DNA of 64,000 bases, from NCBI GenBank assembly GCA_965220305.1, contig OZ244817.1:434001-498000 (forward strand), given 5' to 3'. The translations under genes and the position numbers were made by a program. Position 1 is the first letter of the stretch; every line of letters starts with the position of its first letter. The stretch is from G965220305 sp965220305 (GTDB taxonomy: Bacteria; Chloroflexota; Dehalococcoidia; Lucifugimonadales; UBA3495). Shown in pieces: positions 9,116 through 18,027 of the stretch. The notes beneath the pieces are model-generated. The model worked only from the letters and a program-made list of their open reading frames with translations, was not told where the DNA came from and did not search any database.

Positions 9116-10327
9116 ATGAATCAGCAAGGAACCCCGACCCCGGCGGCCCTCTACGCCCGGGTCTCCAGCGACCGCCAGGACGTGGACCTCTCCGTGGCCG
9201 CCCAGCTACGGGCGCTCCGGGACTACGCCGAGAAGAACGGCTACGTCATCGCCCGCGAGTACATCGACGAGGCCGAGGGCGGCCGCATCGCCGATAGACC
9301 CCAGTTCAGGAAGATGCTGGACGAGGCCAGCAAGACCGAAGCCCCCTTCCGGGAAATCCTGGTCTGGAAGTTCTCGCGCTTCACCCGCAAAAGGGAGCAC
9401 GCCGTGGCCTTCAAGTCCATGCTCCGCAAGCGGGGCATCCGGGTCACGTCCATCACCGAGCACGCCGACGACACCCCCACCGACAAGCTGATGGAGGCCA
9501 TCATCGAGAGCGTGGACGAGTTCTATAGCGAGAATTTAACCCAGGAAGTTTTGAGAGGGATGCGGGAGGCCGTGTCCAGGGGCTTCTGGGTTTCCAGCCA
9601 CGCCCCCTTCGGCTACAACCGGGTCATGGTACAGGACGGACCCAAGAAGCGTCCCACCCTGGAAACCAACCCCGATACGTCCCGCATCGTAAAGCGCATC
9701 TTTGACATGGCGGAGGCCGCCAAGGGGACCCTCGAAATCACCCGCATCCTCAACAACGAGGGCATCGCCAGCCCCAGGGGGAAGCTCTGGGGCAAGACCA
9801 GAGTCCACGGCATCCTCACCAACGAGGCGTACACGGGGACATTGCTCTGGGGCACGAAGGCCAAGGACGAGGCCGAACCGGTGCGGGTGGAGAAGGCATT
9901 TCCCGCCATCGTCTCCAAGGCCCAGTTCGGCCGTGTCAACCAGCTCATGCGCTCCCGGGCGCCCAGGTTCAGCCACCCCCGCCGGGTGGGAAGCTCCTAC
10001 CTGCTCAGCGGACTGGTCAAGTGCCGCAGGTGCAACCGCGCCCTCTCCGGCCAGGACTCCAAGGGCGGCAAGTTCGCCTACTACGTCTGCCAGTCCCTGA
10101 TGAAGCGGGGCAGCGGCGCCTGCGACGCTCCCAGGCTCAACGCCCGCCGCTTCGAGGAACTGGTGGTCGGCAAGATTCGCTCCAACATTCTCACTGAGAG
10201 CAACATCCTGGAGTTGGTCAAGCTGGTGGACGAGGAGATGGACGGCGTGGCCCGGGAGCAGCGCCAGCGGCTGGAGACCGCCGAGTCGGAGCTTGCCGAG
10301 GTGCGGCGGCGTCTGGAACGGCTCTAA
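9116..10327 (+). CDS. large serine recombinase 1, ended by an internal TAA
   Basis: The ATG at 9116 follows AAAAAGGAGG at good spacing. The N-terminal resolvase domain has ALYARVSSDRQDVDLSV (catalytic Ser in RVSS) and FSRFTRKREHA; then come the recombinase domain (APFGYNR to GTLLWGTK) and a zinc-ribbon (CRRCNRALSG, later YYVCQSL and GACDA). Serine recombinases of this type integrate or excise elements. The frame stops at TAA (10325-10327) inside the C-terminal coiled coil, where the paralogue reads Tyr after the same RLENL-type sequence; the same frame continues downstream. The truncated product keeps the catalytic and DNA-binding parts but lacks the coiled-coil tail that usually controls direction. 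Confidence 0.88.
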   Translation: MNQQGTPTPAALYARVSSDRQDVDLSVAAQLRALRDYAEKNGYVIAREYIDEAEGGRIADRPQFRKMLDEASKTEAPFREILVWKFSRFTRKREHAVAFKSMLRKRGIRVTSITEHADDTPTDKLMEAIIESVDEFYSENLTQEVLRGMREAVSRGFWVSSHAPFGYNRVMVQDGPKKRPTLETNPDTSRIVKRIFDMAEAAKGTLEITRILNNEGIASPRGKLWGKTRVHGILTNEAYTGTLLWGTKAKDEAEPVRVEKAFPAIVSKAQFGRVNQLMRSRAPRFSHPRRVGSSYLLSGLVKCRRCNRALSGQDSKGGKFAYYVCQSLMKRGSGACDAPRLNARRFEELVVGKIRSNILTESNILELVKLVDEEMDGVAREQRQRLETAESELAEVRRRLERL

Positions 10328-10720
10328 AATCTGGCGGAAACCACCGACCTGGACATCGAGGACTTCAAGCCCCGCATCCGGGACCACCGGGAGCGTCAGC
10401 AGCGGCTGGAGGCTACGGCGGCGGAAGCCAGGGCGATGCTGTCCCAACGCCGGGTGGTGCTGGACGACGTAAAGACCATCGCGGCCTATGCCGAGGACAT
10501 GAGCGAGTATCTGAAGGAGAGTGAGTTGACCGAGCGCCGGGCCTTCATCGAGTCCTTCGTCAAGGAGATCGTCGTACAACCCGGCAACGCCGTGGTGCGC
10601 TACACCATCCCCATGCCTGAGGATAGTCCGATAGAGGGAAAGGACTCTGAAATTGTAGGTCTGGATGACCCGGTACTGTCTACCGTCAAGTTAGGTGGGC
10701 CGGACTGGACGAAATCAAGA
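10328..10720 (+). pseudogene. C-terminal tail of recombinase 1 beyond the TAA
   Basis: Same frame as the recombinase: coiled-coil residues (EDFKPRIRDHRERQQRLEA) and then AFIESFVKEIVV and VVRYTIPMP, matching the tail of recombinase 2 (LIRNFVQGIEIV, LTYTIPMP). Homology ends soon after TIPMP; the frame stays open to 11047, but that part is the shadow of the convergent gene. A single TAC/TAT to TAA change explains the break. Confidence 0.7.
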
Positions 10721-12264
10721 ACCGAGGCCGATTCCGACGTCACCCCGTCCTGCGGCATGGGGATAGTGTACGTCAGAACCGCCTCGTCCTCCACGATTTC
10801 AATGCCCTGCACGAAGTTGCGGATAAGGGCCTTCCGCTCCGGGAACATCCCTTCCCGGAATAACTCGCGGAAGTCCACCACGTACCCCTTGATCTCCTTG
10901 CTGGTCGGCAACTCCGCCCGCCGCTGCTCCAACTGGGCCTCGGCCCCCTCCCGCGCCGCCGTGAGTTGGTCCTGGCGGCTCTTCAGGGACAGGATGCGGG
11001 GCGACAGCGCCTCGATGGGCAACTGCTTGGTCTCCAGGGCCTGGTAGAGGTTCTCCAATCGGGTGTCCACGTCGGAAAGCTCGCTGTTGATGGCGGTCAG
11101 CCTGCCGTTGACCTCTCCGGCCAGGTTGTCGATCTCCTCGGCCACCAGGGTCACCAGTTCGGTGATGGTCTCCTCGGTGAGAATCCGCTCCCGCACCTTC
11201 TCGATTACCAGGTCCTCCACCTTGGCGGCGTTCAGGTAGCGGGCGGTGCAGGCCCCGGCGCCCTCGCGGAACAGGCTGGCGCAGACATAGTAGGCGAACT
11301 GGCCGCTCTTGGCCCCCTGTGCCGAGTAGGGCTTGCCGCACACCCCGCAGCGCAAGAGACCGCTCAGCAGGTACTGGCTGCCCACCCGCGCGGGCCGCTG
11401 GCTGGCTGGCGCACGCTCGTGGAGTCCCTGCTGCACCGCCTCGAAAAGCTCCCGGGACACCAGCGCGGGCCAGGCGTTTTCCACCCTTACCGGCTCTTGC
11501 GCTTTCTCGTCCTTGCTCTTGACACCCCATACGGCGGTTCCCGTATAGGCTTCGTTGGTCAAGAGGTAGTGGAGCACGTTCTTCTGCCAGCGCCTTCCCC
11601 GGTTGGTGATGCCCCGCCCGTTCAGCTCTTTGCAGATTTCCATCAGCCCGTTGCCCCGGCGGGAACTCTCGAATATCTCCTTGACTATCGGCGCGGCCAC
11701 CCGGTCAACTTCAAGGGTGGGGCGGTCCTTCACCCCGTCGCTGACCTTGATGCGGTTGTACCCGAAAGGCGCTTTGGAGGCCAGGAAATAGCCCCTTGAC
11801 GCCGCCTCCCGCATTCCCCGGACAACCTCTTGGGCAAGATTTTCTGAGTAAAATTCGTCCACGGACTCAATGATGGCCTCCATCAGCTTGCCGGTGGGGG
11901 AGTCGTCGGCGTGCTCGGTGATGGAGACCACGCGGATGCCCTTGCGCCGCAGCATGGACTTGAAGGCCACGGCGTGTTCCCGCTTGCGGGCGAACCGGGA
12001 GAACTTCCAGACCAATATCACCTGGAAGGGCGCGGTGGTCTTACCGCCCTCGTCGATCATGTTGCGGAACTGGGGCCGGTCGGCGATGCGGCCGCTCTCG
12101 GCCTCGTCCACGTACTCGCGGGCCACGGAGTAGCCGTTGTTTTTGGCGTAGTCCCGCAGTGCCCGCAATTGGGCGGCCACGAACAGGTCCACGTCCTGGC
12201 GGTCGCTGGAGAACCGGGCGTAGAGTGCCGCCGGGGTCGGGGGTTGGAACTGCTGTTTCTTCAT
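10600..12264 (-). CDS. large serine recombinase 2
   Basis: An intact paralogue (554 residues) of recombinase 1, in the opposite direction and overlapping its tail. The start at 12264 is preferred over 12270 because AAGGGAG lies 6 bp before it. Catalytic region ALYARFSSDRQDVDLFV, recombinase domain APFGYNR, zinc-ribbon (CGVCGKPYSAQGAK, YYVCASLF, GACTA), and a long coiled coil (residues 390-460). It should recombine short attachment sites; with recombinase 1 crippled it is the only full-length copy here. Upstream, 43 bp away on the same strand, is its HTH partner. Confidence 0.92.
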   Translation of the reverse strand: MKKQQFQPPTPAALYARFSSDRQDVDLFVAAQLRALRDYAKNNGYSVAREYVDEAESGRIADRPQFRNMIDEGGKTTAPFQVILVWKFSRFARKREHAVAFKSMLRRKGIRVVSITEHADDSPTGKLMEAIIESVDEFYSENLAQEVVRGMREAASRGYFLASKAPFGYNRIKVSDGVKDRPTLEVDRVAAPIVKEIFESSRRGNGLMEICKELNGRGITNRGRRWQKNVLHYLLTNEAYTGTAVWGVKSKDEKAQEPVRVENAWPALVSRELFEAVQQGLHERAPASQRPARVGSQYLLSGLLRCGVCGKPYSAQGAKSGQFAYYVCASLFREGAGACTARYLNAAKVEDLVIEKVRERILTEETITELVTLVAEEIDNLAGEVNGRLTAINSELSDVDTRLENLYQALETKQLPIEALSPRILSLKSRQDQLTAAREGAEAQLEQRRAELPTSKEIKGYVVDFRELFREGMFPERKALIRNFVQGIEIVEDEAVLTYTIPMPQDGVTSESASVLDFVQSGPPNLTVDSTGSSRPTISESFPSIGLSSGMGMV

Positions 12265-12307
12265 GTTCATCTCCCTTGGTTGGTTTGTGCTCGGATTGGG
12301 CTGTCTC

Positions 12308-12601
12308 TTACTGGTCAGTTGAACCGGCTACGGGGTGGACTTGGAGGCGGAAGCCCAGGGACCGCAGCACCCGAAGCACGGTGTTGAACTCGGGGCTGGC
12401 CCCGGCCCGCATGGACTTGTAGAGGCTCTTCTCGCCCAGGCCGGTCTCCCGGGCCACCCGCCGCATCCGGTGGGCGCGGGCCATCTCTCCCATAATGCCC
12501 ATGATCAGCTCCCGGTCGCCCGCTTCCAGGGCGGCGTTCAGGGCAGCCGTCATCTCCTCGGATGTGGCCGGATATTCCGCCCGCGTTTCGTTGCTGCCCA
12601 T
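12308..12601 (-). CDS. addiction-module antidote-like HTH protein 2
   Basis: Closely related to the HTH at 8751-9044: EYPATSEEM, ALEAGDRELIMGIMGEMA, HTH RRVARETGLGEKSLYKSM, FNTVLRVLRSLGF. The start at 12601 is chosen by alignment with the paralogue; the frame is open to an ATG at 12634. As in module 1, no toxin is present and a large serine recombinase follows on the same strand. Likely autoregulated from the palindrome just upstream. Confidence 0.78.
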   Translation of the reverse strand: MGSNETRAEYPATSEEMTAALNAALEAGDRELIMGIMGEMARAHRMRRVARETGLGEKSLYKSMRAGASPEFNTVLRVLRSLGFRLQVHPVAGSTDQ

Positions 12602-12638
12602 CGCCGCTGCCCCGTCGTTATGATTTTTGCCCATACCC

Positions 12639-12682
12639 CACTATGTTATCCCATCGGATACCTTCTACGCAAGGGCTAACTG
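12639..12682 (-). promoter_or_regulatory. promoter with palindromic operator for HTH/recombinase module 2
   Basis: Read on the reverse strand: a conserved block TGACAGTTAGCCCTTGCGT, then the palindrome TATCC-GATG-GGATA, then a TAACAT -10-like box about 18 bp after TTGCGT. The same block and a related palindrome precede module 1, in mirror orientation. Confidence 0.5.
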
Positions 12683-12781
12683 TCATTCTGAGCCGCTGTA
12701 TTCGGAAATTGCGCTTCTACAATCCAGGATGAATGAGATGAATGGGGGCAGCCGGGGCCGTAAGCACACCGGTCTTCATCT

Positions 12782-13135
12782 TCACGATTGCCAGAACCGC
12801 CACCAGGGGCCTCGCCTCTCCTGCGTCGTTGATGTCTGTGCCGCCCTCAACTCGTCGACCAGCTCGGCATTGCGCTGCCGTTCTTGGTCAAGCTGCCCTT
12901 GCAGAATGGTCACCTCCGCCTCCAAGTCGCGTATCCGCTCCCGAGCTACGGCCAGCTCCGATTGCGGGGTGTCGATGGCGCTCGGCAGGTCGTCGTCCAG
13001 CATCACGTAGACCCGGTGCCGCCGTCCGCGCGGCTCCCGTCTTACCGGCACCTCCCCAGCGGCGATGCGCCGGTTCAGCGTGGACAGGGACAACCTCAGC
13101 TCCCGGCAGGCTTCCGCCTTGGTCAGCAGTCTCAT
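12782..13135 (-). CDS. Xis/MerR-like HTH protein with coiled coil
   Basis: About 117 residues from the ATG at 13135 (RLLTKAEACRELRLSLSTL); an in-frame ATG also exists at 13168. The N-terminus is an excisionase-type winged helix (LTKAEACRELRLS, then RIAAGEVPVRREPRGRRHRV). A heptad coiled coil follows (LAVARERIRDLEAEVTIL) and a short aromatic C-terminus, WWRFWQS. Small DNA-binding proteins of this type act as excisionases or regulators in integrative elements; it lies between the recombinase pair and Replic_Relax 2 on the same strand. Function is inferred. Confidence 0.7.
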   Translation of the reverse strand: MRLLTKAEACRELRLSLSTLNRRIAAGEVPVRREPRGRRHRVYVMLDDDLPSAIDTPQSELAVARERIRDLEAEVTILQGQLDQERQRNAELVDELRAAQTSTTQERRGPWWRFWQS

Positions 13136-13373
13136 GTCCTCATCTCTCATTGTGTCATCATGTCTCATTTTCGTGTCATTCCTGATGTGTCATACGTGTC
13201 AGCGGCTTTTCCACCCACAGGGACGGGGCCGGTCCGCCTCCCCGGAAAGCCCCGACTTTTGCAACAAAATGCAGCCCGGAGGGCTTTTGGGGTCAGACAG
13301 GGTTGAGACCGGGGAAAACCCCTGTCATCCCTATTGGATCGGCCCTCCCCTACAGGAAATGCCGGGAGCCGCT

Positions 13374-15415
13374 TCACCGGAAAAGTTGCACTTTGACCAG
13401 TCGCCGCAGTTCCAGCCTTTCCCAGGGTTCCGGGGCGGGCAGCAGCCACGTGTCAGCCAGGATGCCCCGCCGGGCGATGGTCTCCAGGTTGGAGCTGGCG
13501 AAGAGGGCGTGATCCACGTAGCTGGCGGCGTCCATGAAGGCGTCCTCGTCGTCGGGGGTCTCGAAGACGAACAGGACCAGGGGCAGCTCCCCACCGTGGT
13601 CCTGCCGGGCGTAGCCGCTCTGGAAGTAGCGGCGGTAGTTCTCCAAGCGGGCGCGCACCCGCCTGGGCGTGGTGGCCCGGCGCTCGAACTCCAGGAAGCA
13701 GTGGCGGTATCCCTCGGGCAGGTCCAGGGTGAAGGACAGGTCGGGATGGACCACGTAGTTCTTGTCGTTGTACCAGTACCCCACGGCGGAGCGGGCGGTG
13801 GGCAGCAGGTCCAGGAGGCCGTAGTCCCGGCTGCGGGCGCATTCGGCGGTGAGATTGGCGGCCAGGGTGGTCAGGGCGTCGTGGTGTTCGGGCTGGGAGG
13901 CCAACGCGCGCAGGGCGGTGCCGGCGTAGACGCGGGGGTTGTTGAGGCTGGGCTCGGCGGTCCAGCGGTCCAGGATTTGCCCCACGGCGGCCCGGTCCCG
14001 GCGGGCAGGCACGTCAACCCCTCGTCGGTGAGCACGTGCAGCGGTCCGTCGGCGCGAATCAATGCCAGGTCGGTCAGCGCCCGCAGCATCTGGTTGGTCC
14101 GTCGGCAGGTGACGCCGCCCATCAGCCCGGCCAGTTGGCCGGTGTCGCACAGGGCCCAGGCGGCCAGCAGGTCCAGGGCCTGCTTTTCCGTGCGCGTGAG
14201 TTTGACAGCCAGGGAGTTCCCGACCTGCTCCGATGGCTGCGGCATCATCGCCCGCAGGCGGCTGGGATACAGTTCCTCCGGGTCGGGCGTCGGGTGGTCG
14301 GCGTCGTGCTTCGCCCGGCGTCCCAGCCAGCCCATGATGTCGTCCAGGGACACGTCGGGGTTGACCGTCTCGGGCAGGAAGGAGCGGCTGCCCCCGCCGC
14401 ACTGCTGCCAGACCGGGGCCTGGACGTCTCCCGCCAGCAATTCCACCTCGGTGGCGACAAAGGTGCTGCGGTGCTCTGTGGGGTCACCCAGGGTGCGGAA
14501 GGCCCGGCGGGTGGCTTGGTCGGAATGGGTCAGCACCAGCGTTGCCGTGGGCCGCTGGCGGGTGCGCAGTTGCTCCAGGGTTCGCAGGCGGTAGCGCAGG
14601 TTGGCCGAGGACAGCATCGGCCCCTGGCGCACGATGCCCAGGGAGCGGCCGCCGGACAGAGCCTGCCCCGTACTTGATACGGGGGTGATCAGCAGGTCGT
14701 AGGGTCCCTGGCGGTGGTGGTCAACACGGACGGGCTTTGCGTCCGGGTCGGCGCGGGCGATGACGGCGGCCACGTGGCAGAGCACCGCCACGACGTCCAG
14801 GCGTTCGGTGAGCAGCCGGAACCACTCCCGGGACACCGGGTACTCGCTGAGGAAGCGTTCCGTACCGTGTTCCACCCGGGCGGCGGCCTCGATGCCCTGT
14901 TCCGTGGGGAAGTGGCGGCGCCGGGAGTTTGGCCCCAGGGCTCCCAGGTGATGGACCACCGAGTCCGCCAACCCGCGCTCGGGGAGCTTCGCCAGCCTGC
15001 GGCGCAGGGTGGTTTCGGGAACCCTGCCGAAGCCGGACAGTTCCTCGGCGGTGGACAAGGGCGCGGCGCACAACAGCCGCAGCGCGTCCTCCAGGGGCTC
15101 GGCCAGGGGTTTCGGATTGGCGGCGGCGCGTCGCTGAATCTGGCGGCTGGCGGTCATGGCCGAGGCCGCCGCTTCGATAACCTCGGGGGCGTCGCCGACG
15201 GTCCTGATCACCACCCTGGGCAGGGAACGGCCCAGACGCCCCCGCTCCAGGAACCGCTACAGGGTGTGGCGGGATACGCCGAAAGTCTCGGCGGCCTTGG
15301 CCCTACCGTGCCACAGCACGTAGGTGCGCACGTAGTCGCCGATGGCGTAGTCGAGGTCGTTGTCGGTTGGTTCTTCGTCTGCCGGAATTGGCGTGCTGGT
15401 GTTAGTTGTCGTCAA
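13374..15415 (-). pseudogene. Replic_Relax family protein 2, with nonsense and frameshift
   Basis: A TTG at 15415 preceded by GGGAGG fits the start. The N-terminal HTH (AAETFGVSRHTL) runs into TAG at 15257-15259, after which the same frame continues RFLERGRLGRSLP; TGG to TAG is a simple explanation. The frame then runs through winged-helix segments to about 14010, where a one-base shift joins RRDRAAVGQILDRW and the C-terminal domain with HPDLSF and FLEFERRA. One 24-bp hairpin insertion (14660-14683) adds PVSSTGQA before LSGGRSLG. Same family as the genes at 7 kb and 33 kb. It lies at the edge of the non-coding repeat region, as a replication gene would beside its origin. Confidence 0.72.
14660..14683 (-). 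repeat. 24-bp in-frame hairpin insertion, copy 1
   Basis: Reads PVSSTGQA in the Replic_Relax 2 frame, between LLIT and LSGGRSLG. Hairpin arms CCCGTA/TACGGG, then GGCAGGCT. See the other copies at 30834, 49567, 51217, 54969, 55637 and 55775. Confidence 0.85.
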
Positions 15416-15603
15416 TATGATTCCTCCCGGGGCAGTAGCCCAACACTTCATTGTCCAGGGGAAATCGCTTGCCCGTAATGCCTTGCGAGGCATTACGTTG
15501 GAGACAGTTTTGTGGTATGGGGTGGGTCGCGAATGCGATTGTCCTGGGCCAACGCGGAGGGCGAACCGCAGCCTGCGGACGCGCCGCCGGTTCCGCCAGT
15601 TGC

Positions 15604-15840
15604 TCAGCCGCCAGCCCTCGGGTCCAGTGGCGGCTCCGGTGCGGCACGCTCGGCCTGCCGCCGCAGGTGGGCGCGGGCGATCATGCGGGCCAGCATGCGC
15701 AGCCCCATCTGCATCCTCTCCCCCTGCGCGTCGGTGTGCTGCGGGGATGTTCCCTTTGGGGTCTTTCTGCCGGCGGTCCCTGATTTCCGGTTGCTCCCGG
15801 AGGGACGCTCCGTTCTGTTTCTTCTCGTCTTGTTTCGCAT
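15604..15840 (-). CDS. small basic hypothetical protein
   Basis: A 78-residue frame, rich in Arg/Lys (RNKTRRNRTERPSGSNRKSG), with an amphipathic MGLRMLARMIARAHLRR segment. AGAGGG precedes the ATG by a short spacing. It lies upstream of Replic_Relax 2 on the same strand. No family is recognised; it could be chance, since GC-rich DNA keeps frames open. Confidence 0.35.
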   Translation of the reverse strand: MRNKTRRNRTERPSGSNRKSGTAGRKTPKGTSPQHTDAQGERMQMGLRMLARMIARAHLRRQAERAAPEPPLDPRAGG

Positions 15841-15908
15841 ACCCTCTTGTTAGGGGCGTGTGATTGGGCCAGTGTGTCTAGCCGGGGTTCCAGTTTCAGG
15901 ATCATGTC

Positions 15909-16195
15909 GTTCACCTTTCAAAGATTTGGGGCACCGGCGCCTTCGCCAGCGCCGCCAGAAAGTGTGGCCAACGGAATGGCGGTGGAAAACTACCTGTGGG
16001 GGTTACCAGCCTTGATAACCACTACGGGTCTCTTGGCATTCGTCCCCTCCCCTGCTGTAGTGGGGGTGTACAGGAGATTGAGTTTGGTGGCGAAGGTCTC
16101 GGGTGGGTCGTGTCAAAGCTGAAACGGGGGGAAATCACACCCCTACAGGATGTGAACAGTGAACACCTGAAGTTAAGGGCGGGTTCCGGTCCGGA
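15909..16195. repeat. degenerate long repeat, copy A
   Basis: Shares an ordered series of blocks with copies B and C: GTTCACC, CGCCAGAAAGTGTG, GGGGTGTACAGG-ATTGA, AAGCTGAAACGG-GAAAT, CCCCTACAGGA, CAGTGAACAC and GGGTTCCGGT. It is the most diverged copy. Confidence 0.5.
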
Positions 16196-16534
16196 AGCCG
16201 CAAACCCGATGGATGTGGGGGTGCGTGCAGCGGGGTCAACCGGCCCCCCGGCGGGACCCCCCCGAAAACGCCGGGGATGTGCCGGTGCGTGACGCGCTGC
16301 ATGGAGCCGATCCGAACCCGGTGCGCAGCCGTGAGCAATTGGCGAAGTCTGTGGGACTGGAGATTTCCGCCGTTGGCCGGTCTGTCGCTGGGGGAAGTCT
16401 CCGGGCAGCGCGCCGGTCTCGTAGGGCAGTAGGCGGCCGTTAACGTTGACCAGGTTCCGGCACCCGTTGATGCGGGTTTCAGTGTTGCGGTTCATCATCT
16501 CGTACCTCTTCGAATTGGTTTGGCAATCGGCGGA

Positions 16535-16780
16535 CCGACCTTTCCACCGGAGAGTGTGAACAACTCAAGCCCCCGGCATAACCGCCTGTGGGGGCGATCA
16601 TATGAGGGGGCCTATAGGCCCTTATGTTGGCGACCCCTTTCTTGATGGCATCGGGGTGTACAGGGAATTGAATCCGGTTGCAAGAATGCCAGACGGGTTA
16701 TTTCGTAGCTGAAATGGCGCGAAATCCCCCTCTACAGGAGATAGGCAGTGAACACTTTGACTTGCGGGTGCGTTCCGGTG
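16535..16780. repeat. degenerate long repeat, copy B
   Basis: Blocks in order: CCACCGGAGAGTGTGAAC, GGCATAACC, ATGTTGGCGACCCC, CATCGGGGTGTACAGGGAAT, CCGGTTGCA, ATTTCGTAGCTGAAAT, CTCTACAGGAG, CAGTGAACACTTT and GCGTTCC. A further CGTAGCTGAAACGTGCATTT follows at 16795. Confidence 0.6.
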
Positions 16781-16954
16781 GTCAGTGGCATCCGCCGTAG
16801 CTGAAACGTGCATTTTTGCTCAGCGGGGAATCGGGGCTGACGTGCAAAGGACCAACGTGAAACGGACATTTTTGTACGCGGGGCGGGATGATGGCGGCGG
16901 AAGGGACTGCCCCAGGGCCTTCGGGTCGGGCCGGGGTTTGGGTTTCCGGGTCAA

Positions 16955-17245
16955 GTCGTTCACCTCCCTGCGGTCTGTTTCGTCGGCTGCTTCGCCAACC
17001 CCACCGGATAGTGTGAACCAACCAATCCCTCCGCATAACCTCCCATAGGGGGCCGCATTCGTGCGGGGTCCTACAGGGCTCCACGCCGGAGACCCCCTCC
17101 GGGATGTCATCGGGGCGTACAGGGAATTGACGCCGGTTGCAGAAATGCAAGCCGGGCCATTTCGTAGCTGAAATCGGAGAAAACCGGCCCCTTATCGGAG
17201 AAAACCGGTTAACACTTTCCGTAAGTCCCCGTTCCAACTTCCGAT
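16955..17245. repeat. degenerate long repeat, copy C
   Basis: Blocks in order: GTTCACC, TTCGCCA, CCACCGGATAGTGTGAAC, CGCATAACC, CATCGGGGCGTACAGGGAAT, CCGGTTGCAGAAATGCAAG, ATTTCGTAGCTGAAAT, AACACTTTCC and GTTCC. Best match to copy B. Confidence 0.6.
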
Positions 17246-17257
17246 TGCAGGAGCCGT

Positions 17258-17340
17258 AGCTGATAGTTGCAGTTTTGCAAGTGGCCGGAATAGCCCACCA
17301 GTTGCATCGGCCCCGTTGAAAAGTTGCATTTCTGCAACTG
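17258..17340. repeat. GTTGCA-type palindromic motifs (iteron-like)
   Basis: AGTTGCAGTTTTGCAAGTGG (about 17265) and AAGTTGCATTTCTGCAACTG (about 17321) are imperfect palindromes. Related sites: CGGTTGCAGAAATGCAAG (17133), CGGTTGCAAGAATGCC (16675), TTTTGCAACAAAATGCA (13257) and AAAGTTGCACTTTG (13383). The set brackets the Replic_Relax 2 gene and repeats A-C, as iterons or recombinase sites might. Confidence 0.45.
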
Positions 17341-17750
17341 GACACGAACGAGGCGCTGGGGATGAATGCCAGGCAGCCGGGCATCGACAGGAACAAGAAC
17401 GTGGAGCACTCGCACCACCTGCGGCTGGCCCTGGGCGGGGCACTGATGGCTTGGGTAGGGTGTTGACCCGGCGTTGAAACGGGGAAGCGGTTCCCCATCA
17501 TGGGGCTGGCGCTATCGGAGGATTGCAGGCTGGCTCTGGGCGTCCGGTGCCGGTAGCGCTCGGCGCTGGTTGTGAACTTCAGTGAAATAAACTGAATACT
17601 TCGGCGTCTGGGGCGCACAGAGGCTATCCAAAGCCCGCGAGAGCAGCGACAATTAAACCGTTGTCAGGCTTTTCCAGGTTTCCCGCCATAGAAACCTGGG
17701 GGTCGGTCCCTCAGCCCGGGTCTTTGCCGAAAGGTCGGCCCACGAGGGAA

Positions 17751-17988
17751 TGCTGCCGCTGCGGATTTGACGTAGCTCTCTGCAAGCAGCGCGGGCCGGT
17801 GTGATGTAGCCCTTCGTTCCCGGCCCAGTCCAACGAGTTGGAGTGTTTAAGTCCTTGGCTCGTTGGGCAGTCCGGCGGTTGGAGTGTTAAGCCCTTCTTC
17901 CGCCGGGCGCCGTTCAGCGGTTCGGAGCTGATCCCTCCGGCTGCTGGGCACCCGTCCGATGCTTGGAGTTGACCCCTCCGGTCATCGG
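17751..17988 (+). repeat. tandem array of hairpins with changing stems and conserved loops
   Basis: Consecutive hairpins: GCTGC/GCAGC (17752-17790), GGGCCGG/CCGGCCC (17793-17826), CCAACGAG/CTCGTTGG (17830-17866), CCGGCGG/CCGCCGG (17872-17906), CAGCGG/CTGCTG with one G-T pair (17915-17946), and CCGATG/CATCGG (17956-17988). The stems differ in sequence but stay paired. The apical parts resemble each other: TTGGAGTGTTTAAGTCCTTG, TTGGAGTGTTAAGCCCTTCT, TTCGGAGCTGATCCCTCCGG and CTTGGAGTTGACCCCTCCGG. Spacers are 2-10 nt. Such compensatory change points to a structured RNA or a protein-bound hairpin DNA. No coding frame explains it. Confidence 0.65.
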
Positions 17989-18027
17989 GCGACGGGGACG
18001 GAGCGTTTGGCCGCGCTTCCTCCTCAC

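Larger units (their letters stand above)
15841..17700. other. long non-coding region with degenerate triplicated repeats
   Basis: No reading frame here is convincing. The region holds three diverged copies of one sequence (listed separately) and several GTTGCA-type palindromes, and it precedes the hairpin arrays. Position beside a Replic_Relax gene suggests a replication or transfer origin, or a large structured RNA. Confidence 0.5.

Noticed and set aside
9536..10579. 347-residue reverse frame under recombinase 1
   Set aside because: Low-complexity antisense frame; the plus strand encodes a clear serine recombinase.
13065..14594. 509-residue plus-strand frame
   Set aside because: Gly/Val/Gln-rich shadow of Replic_Relax 2, which on the reverse strand shows conserved motifs and paralogues.
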